DNA from: Rhizomicrobium sp.
GTDB lineage: Bacteria > Pseudomonadota > Alphaproteobacteria > Micropepsales > Micropepsaceae
Assembly (NCBI GenBank): GCA_037200045.1
Contig: JBBCHM010000002.1
Span: forward strand, 310,001-374,000
Direction of reading: 5' to 3'
DNA length: 64,000 bases
Below are positions 19,741 through 29,118 of the stretch, piece by piece. Positions within the stretch are counted from its first letter, which is position 1. Every line of letters begins with the position of its first letter. Position numbers and translations under genes: made by a program. Below the pieces are notes generated by a model. The model did no database searches. It saw only the letters and a program-made list of their open reading frames with translations, and was not told the origin of the DNA.

Positions 19741-19762
19741 CGATAACTGCTAATTATGGACA
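19741..19762 (+). repeat. inversion-type recombination site A, left copy
   Basis: Core CGATAACT-gct-AATTATGG with a short shared extension. The arms CGATAA and TTATGG (reverse complement CCATAA) are imperfect inverted repeats around a 7-bp centre, the layout of Xer/dif-type sites. The exact reverse complement occurs at 21476-21497. The ATG of the following gene is the ATG in AATTATGG. Confidence 0.7.
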
Positions 19763-20848
19763 GCTATAAATCTGTTCACGAATTGCGCATATTTGATCGC
19801 ACCGCACCGGGGCGGCGCGATCTGAATGATGCGCTGGCTATCTTTGCACGGAACACCTCTCCTCTTATCCGTACGCAAATCAACCAGATACAAGAGAAAT
19901 TCGAGAATCCCGAGAGTCCGACCGGCCGTTTCTACTACGCCGGTTTTTTTTCCAATGATCGCATCGTCGGCTTTAATATGTTTGCGTACTATCCGAAGTC
20001 GCGTGTGATCATCGTGGATCATATGGCGCTAGAGCCGGAGCACCGCCGGCATGGTTCCTTTTACATCTTTGCAATCTCTCCTTCAACAATGGATTTTGGC
20101 CAATTTGCCCGACGTCTCCTACGTCGTGACAGAGGTCGGCGTCGATCCCGCGTCGATCATGGCGACATAACAGGATCGCTTCTGGTTCGGCTGCTGCGCC
20201 AAGTCGGCTTCGGGCGCGTACACGTGAAATACTATCTTCCGAGCAACGAGCCGAAAATCTACCAGAAGAAATTCGAGGCGGCGCTGATGTTGCGCGGATT
20301 GAACCGAGTTCCTCAGATCCGGACCGAGGACCTGCTAGATATCGTCAAGGTCATTCTGTTTGAGCACGATCTGGCTTGGTACCGGGATTACTTTGGCGAT
20401 TTTCTGCCAAGCTACGAAGCGCACCTCTCAGAGATCCTGACCGACATTCAGCGACAGGTGGAACACGAGCCCCACGGTCGACGTGAACGGCGACGCTTAC
20501 GACGAATTGGGTGGACCTTCGCCGACCATCAAATCCGTTCTAGGTCTTCCATTTTCGGCTTTGGGGCATTCCGTGCTTTTTGTCGTGATGCTCGCAGCCG
20601 TGACCTTCGCGTCCTGGTTTCTTGGCCTAGGCCAAGGCGTTATGGCTTTCACCTTGATCATGGTGTTGGCCTATGCCGGATTGGCTGCCCTGTCCGAAGT
20701 CCGCGCACTGAACGTCTTTGATAGGCTGGGCAAAGTGACAATCGATCTAATCGATCGGCTCAGGCCAACTTCCGGCAGAAGAAAAACGCGTTATCGGCAA
20801 ACTCGCCGACCCCAGGTATCAAATTCAAAGGGCGATCCAACCAGCTGA
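19756..20848 (+). pseudogene. GNAT-like acyltransferase with C-terminal membrane helices, frameshifted
   Basis: It starts at the ATG within site A. The N-terminal 100 residues (LIRTQINQIQEKFENPESPT, then FFSNDRIVGFNMFAYYPKSR and VDHMALEPEHRRHG) resemble an acetyltransferase fold with the R/Q-x-x-G/A acyl-CoA loop. A pair of opposite frameshifts between about 20065 and 20170 must be bridged (through LANLPDVSYVVTEVGVDPAS) before the frame returns at LVRLLRQVGFGRVHVKYYLP. A third near 20475 leads into two membrane helices (GHSVLFVVMLAAVTFASWFL and VMAFTLIMVLAYAGLAALS). It could also be two genes. It converges on the methyltransferase gene. Confidence 0.5.
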
Positions 20849-21482
20849 ACCTTGCCGAAAAGTTCGGGTCCTTGGTGATCCGATATGCCAGTGCCGATGC
20901 AATGTGAGAGTATCGTCCGCGACGATCTCAAATCCTGCCGAGCGGAGGGACCGCAAGACATTCTTACGGCTGTACATCCAGAGCTGTTCGTCGCCTTTGT
21001 AGAAAGTGTTTACGAACGCCGCGTCGGCTCGGTACTTCGGGCTGAATAACAGCTCGGATGTATTGGAGAGCTCCACGTGCAGAAGCATGGGGGCCCCTTG
21101 GGCTGCTACACGCGCCATCTCAAATACCAAATCGACAAGCGAGCAATAGCTGGCTACCGCACCGACACAGATGACTGCATCTGCGCACCTGTCGGCGAAG
21201 GGCAATTTGTGTGCGTCCGCGCACACGGCGAGAGACTGTCCAGCCAAACGATCCAGCGCAAAATCCACTTGGATATATCTAGAACACGGAACATTTTGGC
21301 GAATTCGCCTGACCCGATGTCGATGACGATATCGGCATTGTTCAACATCCGGAAAAATCGTTCCACAGAGAGTTTTACGCGGGCCAGCATGTACGCATGC
21401 CAACGATCTTCATCTGTATAGATATCGGCAACCGCATTATATTTCGCTTGCACGCGAGCCGAGTAATCGGCTGTTTGTCCAT
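20825..21482 (-). pseudogene. class I SAM-dependent methyltransferase, frameshifted
   Basis: The ATG at 21482 lies in the right copy of site A; the coding frame appears after an early indel (TADYSARVQAKYNAVADIYT). Motif I is NNADIVIDIGSGE, and after a second frameshift near 21275 the fold continues with DAHKLPFADRCADAVICVGA and a strand/helix region typical of class I methyltransferases. The substrate is unknown. It converges with the GNAT-like gene and would come under the left promoter if module A inverted. Confidence 0.55.
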
Positions 21483-21497
21483 AATTAGCAGTTATCG
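21476..21497 (-). repeat. inversion-type recombination site A, right copy
   Basis: A 22-bp exact reverse complement of 19741-19762, including the centre trinucleotide gct. It points inward, so recombination with the left copy would invert the 1.7-kb module. It carries the start codon of the methyltransferase gene. Confidence 0.7.
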
Positions 21498-21740
21498 ATA
21501 GATCGGGTCCTTCCCAGTTGGTTAGGAACCTCAAATTAAAGTCATGCTGCTATCCCGGTCGCTGAAACGGAGGGCTCAGATGGTGCGTTGCGTAGTCAGA
21601 TTGATAGCTATTTAGAACGATGTCGGTCGGTTCGTAGACTTTCCTCTCACACACTGGATGCCTATGAGAACGACCCTCCACCAGTTTGATGGGTTGATGC
21701 CACGCGGAGAGGTGCTTTCGGCCGCCTCGCGCGGGGTTGT

Positions 21741-22519
21741 GTGATCAAGATTGCGGAAGATCCAAAGTACTCTCCGGCCACGATCAACGAAAAGTTGCAT
21801 CGATTCGCGCCTTCCTTCGCGCGACGGATGACGCACTTGCGCTTGAAGCATTTGGTACTTGGTAAATTGAAAATTCGAATGCCGACTAGGCTTCCGAAGG
21901 CAATTCCGCGCCGCGAGTTGCGTGTATTGCTCGATAACGCTCGCACACAACAACCAGACGTGTTGCCGTGCGAAGACACGACGCATCTGTGCTTGGCGTT
22001 GATGGCGGCAACGGGGCTGCGCGTGTCCGAGCTTTGTTCCTTGCGGGTAAGGGACGTACAACCAGACACCGGTGAGATCACCGTCTACGGAAGGGCGCTC
22101 GCGAGCGGATTGTCATCATCGCGAACAGGCGGGTCCGTAAGGTGATGGCGTCGTACATTCGGACCCTGCCCGAACCCGACCGGGCGACAGCCCCGCTCTT
22201 TCGAAACCGCAGGGGCCGGCAACTTACGCCGCAGTGTCTTCGCCTTCGGCTCCATTCAGTGGCCCGCCGCGGGCGCCTCGGCCGGGTAACACCCCACATG
22301 TTACGTCACACCGCCGCGACCTTGCTGCTTGAGGGCGGGGTCGACATTCGGTTTGTTCAGCGCCTTCTCGGCCACGCAAGCATTGCTACAACTCAAATAT
22401 ATACGCACGTCAGTGACACTGCCCTTCGGAGCGCTCTGGAACGGGCAGACGTAATGCGCGCACCTGGTCTGAACTGTACTTGCCGACAACCTTGGGTTAT
22501 CTTTGGTGTGGGCAAATAG
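21741..22519 (+). pseudogene. tyrosine recombinase (Xer-like), one frameshift, N-terminus unclear
   Basis: About 260 residues in two frames. The first part has a short core-binding segment (SPATINEKLHRFAPSFARRM) and the catalytic Arg in MAATGLRVSELCSLRVRDVQ. A single-base shift near 22090 restores [20 protein letters not shown]. The second part has box [17 protein letters not shown] with His-x-x-Arg, then [14 protein letters not shown] with the third active-site His and the nucleophile Tyr. All catalytic residues are present if the frame is corrected. Its TAG stop abuts site B at 22520, and it lies between the two repeat-bounded modules, so it is the natural candidate to act on them. Upstream sequence to about 21660 may hold the missing N-terminus. 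Confidence 0.75.
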
Positions 22520-22540
22520 CGATAACTATGAATTATGGGC
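22520..22540 (+). repeat. inversion-type recombination site B, left copy
   Basis: Core CGATAACT-atg-AATTATGG. It has the same arms as site A but different central bases (atg instead of gct). The reverse complement is at 24764-24784. It begins directly after the stop codon of the recombinase and carries the start codon of the following membrane protein. Confidence 0.7.
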
Positions 22541-23598
22541 CAATTCAGCGCGTACGACTGGCTGTTCGGCATTGAGCAAATCCTGCTGCTCTACGCCTTT
22601 GTCACAGTAGCCTTCGTCGCCTCATGTCGGTCCAGCTCTACCGGCGGCTTCAGGAGCAGGATGCCGCTCTCGCGCGCGGACAAGCGAGTCCTGTCGGGGC
22701 ATATGTCATTCTGACTGTGAAAACCGCAATCCTCTGGTCATTGGATACAGAGCGAAGAGCGTGAAAGAACGCGCTTTGTGGATGTCGACGTAAGGTGGAT
22801 GGATCGATATCGCACCTCGATCATCTTCCGCTTCGTCCGGCATATGCGCTCTACATCCTGGCTCTTCTCGTGTGGACGCGACCGGTCTTCTTCGATGGGC
22901 ACAGCTATCACACGTTTAAGTACTCCGCGGACCTCTACAAGCTGTCATTTTGTTTGTGCTCTACGTTGGGTCCAACGTCTTCTTCGACTACTGCTCCCTG
23001 CGCGTGACGTTCGCGCACCTGGATCTCGCCCAGAAGACCGGCCGCTATGCGTACTATTTCACGCGTAACCTCGTGACCGTGATCGGCCTCTTCATCCCTT
23101 CCCAGATCGTGTCCTGCATCCTTTGGGTCTATAAGCGTGAACATCCTTCCTTCCCGACCCTTCACGGCAACATCGTGCAGAACTTTTTCGAGGAGACCAC
23201 GTGGCCATACGCATTCGCTACAGGCCACGATGCGACGCAGATCGTGTCGGGTCTATTTCCGGGTCAGCTGCTGATCACTGGAATCGTCTTCGTGCCGACG
23301 CTGCTCGTTGTGTCGATGTTCGTCGTGTATTACGGGTTCTTGCAGGTCACCCCAAGCAGCGAAGCGCCTCTTGCTGTCGCATAGGCTCGACGATCTCTGC
23401 CGTGCCTTCTTGCGAGTGCGGCTCATCGCGATCTTTGAGCCGCCGGACAAGGTGAAGGGATTCGGCCTCTGCAATCTGGCATTCCTGGGACTACTTGACC
23501 TGTCAATCGTCACGCTGTTGGGAGCGGTCGCGAGCCCGCCTGATCTAGCTGTCGCAGAACGATCTGCACGTTGTAGCATTCGCCATTCGCTTTCTTGA
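22535..23598 (+). pseudogene. multi-pass membrane protein, frameshifted
   Basis: It starts at the ATG of site B (MGQFSAYDWLFGIEQILLLY). Read across at least three frame changes it gives several membrane helices: YALYILALLVWTRPVFF, then FVLYVGSNVFFDYC, a long intact part 22950-23384 (FTRNLVTVIGLFIPSQIVSC; LLITGIVFVPTLLVVSMFVV) and a last one near 23480 (LAFLGLLDLSIVTLLGAV). I do not recognise the family. It converges with the cyclopropane-synthase-like gene in module B. Confidence 0.45.
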
Positions 23599-23636
23599 AC
23601 GCGAGCCTGCTGCCGCAGAGGTAGAATCCCAAAGCT

Positions 23637-24769
23637 TCATGACGACCTGAACGTCGTGAGTGCAATCAGTTTGGCCAGGACAGCTTCAAGCTCACGTCGA
23701 TTGCGATAGAAGTTCTCGGTCCATGCGAGCAGCGTCTTGTAGTAGTTGGTCCGGTCGTGTGTGTAGACCTGGACGATCTCCAGCCCTGATCTTTCTATGT
23801 ACTCCGTGACCTCCGAAAGTTGCGGGATATAGGCTCCCGGAAAAACGTCCTGTCGATCCAACTATTCGTCGACACGTGGCGGCGGCCTTACGATGCAATG
23901 GACTAGCGCCAGGCCATCCGCCGTCATCACATCGGTGATCTTCTTGAAGTAGCTGTCGAGCAGGCCTCTTCCGACATGCTCGAGCATGCCGATCGAATAC
24001 ACGCGGTCGAACGGGTGCGAAGGCTGGTAGCCTTCGTAATCGGTGAGCACGAACTGGACACGCGAAGACGAGCTATGCTCCCGCGCATAAGCGACCTGTC
24101 GGGGAGAGAGGTTGATTCCAGTGACCCGCGCATCCGACTTGGCGGCGACGCTTTCCGCGAGCTGCCCCCAGCCGCAACCAAGATCGAGCACGCTATGTTC
24201 CGACAATATGCCGAGGCGCTCGATGACGAGGTCGATTTTGTGTTCCTGGGCATCGGAAAGGCTCTGGTGTTGGGCATCGAAGAACGCGCAGGTGTATTCG
24301 AGCTTGTCGCCGAGGATCAGCTTCATGAAATCCGGTGAGGTGTTGTAGTGCTCCGCAATGTTCCGCTTCACTTTCAACGGGAAGAGTTTGTAGACAATGC
24401 CGTCGCGGATGGGATTTGCGTTAAACAGCTGAAACCAGCCATTGAGCGGCGAACGCGGCTGTGTCGTCAGCAGCTCTAGTAACGCGTAGAGCCGTCCCTG
24501 GCTCGCAGCACCAGAAGCCTTTCGTGAAGTATGCCGGAAGCCGGTAGTCTGGCTTGATGAGCATCGCGACAAATCGTGAAAGAGTCGGCGCGCGATCGTG
24601 CAGACGTAATCTCCGGAACCGACTTCAACGATCTCATCGGCGAACTGAAGGCCAATGCGCCCGCGCGTGATGCTGCTGGCAAATAGCCGCGTGATAAGGC
24701 GCTTGGCGCGATCCGAGGGTAGCGATAGGCCTCGCTGACGGCAATTCGTTGACGAGCGGCGACGCCCAT
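23637..24769 (-). pseudogene. cyclopropane-fatty-acyl-phospholipid synthase-like methyltransferase, disrupted
   Basis: The start ATG at 24769 is inside site B. The catalytic part is clear and open from about 24480 to 23865. It includes VKRNIAEHYNTSPDFMKLIL (the Y-D/N binding region of CFA synthases), TCAFFDAQHQSLSDAQEHKI, the SAM motif VLDLGCGWGQLAESVAAKS, GINLSPRQVAYAREH and the signature YSIGMLEHVG. An in-frame TAG at 23864-23862, where the family would have a Trp, separates it from the C-terminal FPGAYIPQLSEVTEYIERSG. Two opposite shifts lie near 24570 and 24500 (through LIKPDYRLPAYFTKGFWC). The family transfers a methyl group from S-adenosylmethionine to unsaturated acyl chains or related lipids. 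Confidence 0.7.
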
Positions 24770-24784
24770 AATTCATAGTTATCG
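24764..24784 (-). repeat. inversion-type recombination site B, right copy
   Basis: Exact reverse complement of 22520-22540 with the same atg centre, facing inward. The pair bounds a 2.26-kb module. Confidence 0.7.
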
Positions 24785-24880
24785 ATGGTCAAGCCGGTCA
24801 CCGATTGGTCGGCCACCTGGCCCAGTGCCACGTGGCTGATATGTGTTAGCGGTGTGCAACTCGCCACCGGGCGCTCTCAA

Positions 24881-24926
24881 GGCGCAGCAAGATTCGAACC
24901 TGCGACCAGACCGTTATGAGCGGTCT
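24881..24926 (-). pseudogene. 3' half of a tRNA-Met(CAT)-like gene
   Basis: On the minus strand the sequence gives an anticodon stem and loop CCG-CTCATAA-CGG, a T arm with GGTTCGAAT and an acceptor strand CTGCGCC. No matching 5' half (acceptor GGCGCAG, D arm) follows. It resembles an att remnant like that at 12631 but for a different tRNA. The surrounding 24785-25114 has no other supported feature. Confidence 0.5.
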
Positions 24927-25114
24927 ATCCGGACGGCGAACCGGTACCGCACAGCGGAGCGATGCGTTGAATCGCTTGTGCACGAAAAGCGATGGTTGAA
25001 GTCAGACCGAATGGACGCGCTTGATCGAATCGAGTTGGCGGAAAATCCGACCTTCATCTACTTGACGGGGCTCAACGTCCGGATTCTCGGTCCCTACCGC
25101 GCGACCGTCACGCA

Positions 25115-25360
25115 TCAACCGCGCTGGCCCCGATGCCGCGCTTTTGCCGCGTCGATTTCCTGCTCGACGTTTTGCACGCGGCCGCTGAGCGCGTTCACGT
25201 CCGAATGGGCCTGATCGGCCGTCTGCTGCGCGCGGTCTGCCGATTGCTGCGCCTGATGCGCCGTATCGAGCGCCTGGTCGGCAGTCGCCTGGGCGTGCTT
25301 GACGTCGTCGACGCTGGCGCAGCCCGCAAGTCCCAATGTCACGGCGGCTGCAGCCACCAA
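25115..25360 (-). CDS. small alanine-zipper lipoprotein (Lpp-like)
   Basis: About 81 residues. The lipobox is LGLAG-C near residue 14, followed by repeated ADQA-LDTAHQAQQSADRAQQ heptads that form a trimeric alanine-zipper coiled coil, as in Lpp/OprI-type envelope lipoproteins. No ATG is in frame: either a TTG or GTG near 25360 starts it, or an indel separates it from the ATG at about 25387. It is transcribed away from the operator at 25470-25485. Confidence 0.65.
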   Translation of the reverse strand: MVAAAAVTLGLAGCASVDDVKHAQATADQALDTAHQAQQSADRAQQTADQAHSDVNALSGRVQNVEQEIDAAKARHRGQRG

Positions 25361-25469
25361 AATACCTTTGCCCAGTCCCGCGATGCATGGGCCTCACTCC
25401 GTTCGTTGTGGGGATCGCTGGTTCCGCGCTCCCATGCGCGATATGTCGATTACCCGGCCGCCGTCATCA

Positions 25470-25485
25470 TTGGACCAAGGTCTAA
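25470..25485. promoter_or_regulatory. regulon palindrome 1 (TTGGACCAAGGTCTAA)
   Basis: 15 of 16 positions fit the palindrome TTGGACC-NN-GGTCCAA. It lies between the divergent lipoprotein and L,D-transpeptidase genes and could serve either. Confidence 0.7.
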
Positions 25486-25513
25486 CTGCCTTTTTTCCGG
25501 CGGGCACCCTTTC

Positions 25514-27100
25514 ATGCCTGCATGGTTCATCCGATCCTCGGCCGATCAGAGCTTCGCATCGCGGCAAGCGCGTGGCGACGATTTTTTGGCTCTGCAGACC
25601 CTGTCCCACCGCCGCCTCTGCCGACGACGATGCGCCTTTCGTCGCTATCGGCGCGCCGGACCAGCAGATGCACTGCGCGACATGCTCGTGCCGCTGGGAC
25701 GCGCAGCGCCGCAACAAGATCGAGGCCTTCTACGAGGCCAGGGATTTCATGCCCGTCTGGAGCGACACGGCCCGCGCCGAGCGTTTGCGTGCCATCCTGG
25801 AACATGCTTTCGAGCAAGGGCTGCGTGCCTCGGACTACGCCGTCCCGGACAACGCGAGCGGTTCCAGGCTGGAGCTGGCGCTGACCGATGCGCTGTTCCG
25901 CTATGCGCACGACGTCCGAGAAGGGCGCGCAAAGCCCACGGACGTCTACACCGATGTCCGCCTGCGGCGATTCACTTCGATTTCGCGACGGCCCTCGGCG
26001 CCGCGTTGAAGAACGACGCGCTCGATGCATTGCTGGCCGACTTGCCGCCGCCACAGACCGAGTACCGCGCCCTGGTAACGGCACTGGCACGCTATCGCGC
26101 GATCAAGGCTCAAGGGGGGTGGCCCATCTTGCCGCTGCGCGGCGAGATCGCCTTGGACGGCAAGGACACGCGATCGAACCTGTTGGCGCAGCGGCTGGCT
26201 TTCGAGGATCCAGTTCTGGCCGCCGGGCCCGATCCGTCGCCCGACGACATCAAGGCCGCGCTCGTGCGGTATCAGCGGCGCAACGGCCTGACGGATGACG
26301 GCCGTCCCGGCGGCGACACGCTGAAACAGCTCAACGTGCCGGTGGCAGCGCGCATCGAGCAGATCGTCGCGAATATGGAGCGCTGGCGCTGGCTGCCGCG
26401 TCGCTTCGAAACTCGCTATATCCGCGTCAACGTACCCGACCAGAGCGTGGATTATGTCCGGGACGGCGATATCGTCCTGCATTCGCGCGTGGTGATCGGC
26501 AAGCCGACGAGTCCGACACCGATCCTGCGGACCGAGGTCGTGGCCGTGGTGGCCAATCCGTCCTGGGATATTCCGCGACATCGCGGATAAGCAGGTGCTG
26601 CCGCACCTGCGCCGCGATCATGGCTATCTGGCGGAGCGCGGCTTCACGCTGGTGAACGGCCCGCCCGGGGAACCCGGCGGGAGAACACGTCGATTGGCGC
26701 AAAGCCACGCAGTTGCCCTAATCAATTGAGACAGCCTCCGGGACCGAATAACGTTCTTGGCGCGCTGATGCTGGATTCTCCGAACGATTTCGACGTCTAT
26801 ATGCACGACACCGCCAACAAGGCGTTGTTCGGCCAGACCCAGCGCGAAGCGAGCAATGGCTGCGTGCGCGTCGAACGGATCGCGACGCTCGCATCGCTCG
26901 CGCTGACCGGCGATCCGAGCGACGGGTTGGATCGGATCGGCGACGCGATCTCCGCCGGCGAGACGCGCAGCCTTCCCCTCGATCATCCGCCTGCCGGTCT
27001 ATATGCTGTATTGGACCGCCATCGCTGACGCGGATGGAACGGCGGGCTTCCGGCCAGACCGCTATGGCCGCGATGCGCGGCTGCTGGCGTGGCTGGCCGC
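25514..27100 (+). pseudogene. murein L,D-transpeptidase (YkuD, YcbB-like), frameshifted
   Basis: The parts in order are an N-terminal scaffold (KIEAFYEARDFMPVWSDTAR; AILEHAFEQGLRASDYAVPD), a peptidoglycan-binding-like helix bundle (IKAALVRYQRRNGLTDDGRP) and a YkuD catalytic domain. The YkuD part runs from YIRVNVPDQSVDYVRDGDIV to MHDTANKALFGQTQREASNG with the active-site sequence SNGCVRVE and its conserved His. Frame changes are needed near 25985, 26575, 26720 and 26990. The start is uncertain because no clean signal peptide is read in any frame. The family makes 3-3 crosslinks in peptidoglycan or attaches proteins to it. Limits are approximate. Confidence 0.65.
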
Positions 27101-27478
27101 ACCGCAGAAGGCTCCGGTCACGAGGACGCCCGCCCAGCCCGGCTCGAATTCGCCGAGGTCCTTCTCCAGGAAGTGGTTGAGGAAGGTGCGGATCAGCGCG
27201 ATCGCGGCGAGCTGGCCGATGTCGTTCCAGGTCGGCGAGATGACGCTTCGCACGATGTCGGCGGCGAGCGCGAATTGCAGGCCGAGCAGGAGCCAGACAC
27301 CAAAGCGGACGAACAACTCCTTGCGCCAGCCGGCCGGCGTTCTGCCGCGCAGAACCTGACCCGCAGCGTGCACGAACGCCTCCAACGCACCGTAGGCGAT
27401 CAGAACCACGGCGATGGTTTCGACGCCGAGTGCGGTATCGGCGGCCAACGATCGCAGGATCTGGTCGGCGGGCGTCAA
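27062..27478 (-). CDS. DUF1622-family membrane protein
   Basis: About 138 residues from a TTG at 27478 that overlaps the TGA of the preceding gene (TTGA), so the two are coupled. The family signature is seen in [20 protein letters not shown] followed by [20 protein letters not shown] and [12 protein letters not shown]. It has three predicted membrane helices. Function unknown. The C-terminus overlaps the end of the converging transpeptidase gene by some tens of bases. Confidence 0.65.
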   Translation of the reverse strand: MTPADQILRSLAADTALGVETIAVVLIAYGALEAFVHAAGQVLRGRTPAGWRKELFVRFGVWLLLGLQFALAADIVRSVISPTWNDIGQLAAIALIRTFLNHFLEKDLGEFEPGWAGVLVTGAFCGAASHASSRASRP

Positions 27479-28496
27479 TGTCGGGGATCGCGTACGATGC
27501 AGCGGAAGCCGAGGTGACAGGTCGCCGTGTCGATCGGCTGCGCCATGCGCGCGGCGGGGCGATAGCGCTGGCAGTAGTTCAAGGCGCATAGATAAGAGCC
27601 GCCCTTCATCACCTTGCGGGGAATCTCGAGGCCCGGCGTCGTGGGATCGAAACTGCGCTCGCGCGCAGTCAGCGCACCCTCGCAACACGAAGGCGCCGCC
27701 TTATGGCTGGCGGTGTACCAGTCGACGGTCCACTCCCAGACATTCCGGTCATGTCGAACAATCCGTAACCGTTGGATGGAAGTTTCCGACCGGCGAGGTG
27801 CCCTCGTAACCTCCGCATTGCAAATTCTGCCACGGAAATTCGCCATGCCATGTGTTCGCCATGATGTGGCCGTCGGAAGAAACTCGTCGCCCCAGGCGAA
27901 CTCGGCGCCGTCGAGGCCGCCGCGCGCGGCGAATTCCCACTCGGCTTCGGTCGGCAGGGCTTTGCCCGCCCAGCTTGCGTAGGCTTCCGCATCTTCGAAC
28001 GCGACATGCACGACGGGATGCTTCGCCTTGGCGTTGAGGCCGGTGCGCGGACCGAAGGGATGGCGCCAATTCGCGCCGGGGACATAGGTCCACCAGTTGA
28101 AATGATTGTCGAGGCCGACGCGGCCCGGCGGCTTGCGGAAGACGACCGAGGGACGCCACCAGCAGCTCGGCTTTCGCGCCGGGATAGTTGGCGGGATCAG
28201 GCGCACGCTCGGCCAGGGTGACATAGCCCGTCGCTTCGACGAAGCGGGCCAAAATCGAGATTGGTGACGGGATACCGGTCGATCCAGAAGTCGCCAACAG
28301 CCGCACGATGCGCGGGACGTTCTTCCGGATAATGCTTGTCCGAGCCCATGAGAAATTCACATCCGGCGAGCCAGACCATGTCCGGACGCGACGGCGGCTG
28401 GCCGACCCGGCTCCTGCGTCGGCGCTCGACCTGGTGCTCCAGCGACATTTTCTGCGTTCCGATCTGCGATTTGAATATTTCCGGATGCGACGCCAT
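27475..28496 (-). pseudogene. formylglycine-generating enzyme (SUMF1/FGE family), frameshifted
   Basis: The start at 28496 has GGAGG nine bases before the ATG. The family sequence is readable through about four frame changes: [110 protein letters not shown] and the end HLGFRCI. The two cysteines near the end correspond to the copper/thiol active-site region. FGE converts the Cys of a C-x-A/P-x-R motif in sulfatases to formylglycine. The likely substrate, a sulfatase with CTAGR, is encoded just upstream. Confidence 0.75.
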
Positions 28497-28589
28497 GGGA
28501 AAGCGCCTCCGCCCACCATGATGATTTCGACACGACGATGCCCTTCGACGATGTTGCCGAGGCTAGCGAAAGGTTGCGTCGCGCGCGAT

Positions 28590-28605
28590 TGGACCTAGGT
28601 CCAAC
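28590..28605. promoter_or_regulatory. regulon palindrome 2 (TTGGACCTAGGTCCAA)
   Basis: Perfect 16-bp palindrome 93 bp upstream of the FGE start codon, preceded on the minus strand by a strong hairpin that would insulate it from upstream transcription. Confidence 0.85.
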
Positions 28606-28620
28606 GCAAAAAGGTGACGG

Positions 28621-28649
28621 GCCGCGCCGAGGGGGGATCGGCGCGGCCG
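28621..28649 (-). terminator. GC-rich hairpin, possible minus-strand terminator
   Basis: Perfect 11-bp stem GGCCGCGCCGA / TCGGCGCGGCC with a 7-base loop. On the minus strand it is followed eight bases later by TTTTT. It separates the sulfatase region from the FGE promoter. On the plus strand no T run follows. The stretch 28650-28880 holds nothing I can support. Confidence 0.5.
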
Positions 28650-28883
28650 TCGCGGCGTCGGGAGCGCAAATTGACGCCGTTTTCCGTTGTCGTCGACTCT
28701 AGCGGCCCGCGCCGCCGACCGCCTGGCTCATCTTGGCCATCGTGTCGCCCCGGATGCGAGGGCCTTGGCCCGCCGGCGCTTCGCCCCGTTCCGTGAGAGT
28801 TCCCGCACTCGTGGCAAACTGTCCCGGGGCGCACCGCGCCGGGCGATGCGATGGTGAATGCGGTGTCAATGCTGGGAGAGCCG

Positions 28884-29103
28884 CATGTATTTCGACGAAA
28901 CGCTGCCGGCGGCGGCGGTGAAGGACCGGTCTGCTCCGCCTGTCGGGAGCCGATTGCCAGAGACCAGCGCGTGGTGCGCGTGGCGCTTTGCGAGCGATCC
29001 GCAGGGCCACAAGGGACTGAGCGGGTCTTACCATGTCGCATGCAGCAAGCCCTTCGCATCGCTCGCGCATGCACTCGATGCGACGTCCCGCTTCGGATGG
29101 TGA
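28884..29103 (+). pseudogene. small zinc-ribbon-like protein, frameshifted
   Basis: Combining two frames gives MYFDETLPAAAVKD, then GPVCSACREPIARDQRVVRV and SGSYHVACSKPFASLAHALD. The result is a protein of about 75 residues with a C-x-x-C pair and a later Cys, as in small zinc-binding proteins. Two indels, near 28925 and 28990, must be assumed. No ribosome site is obvious. Confidence 0.35.
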
Positions 29104-29118
29104 GGACTTCCCGCATAG

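Noticed and set aside
24881..24926. A functional tRNA-Met
   Set aside because: The 5' half cannot be found in the adjacent sequence.
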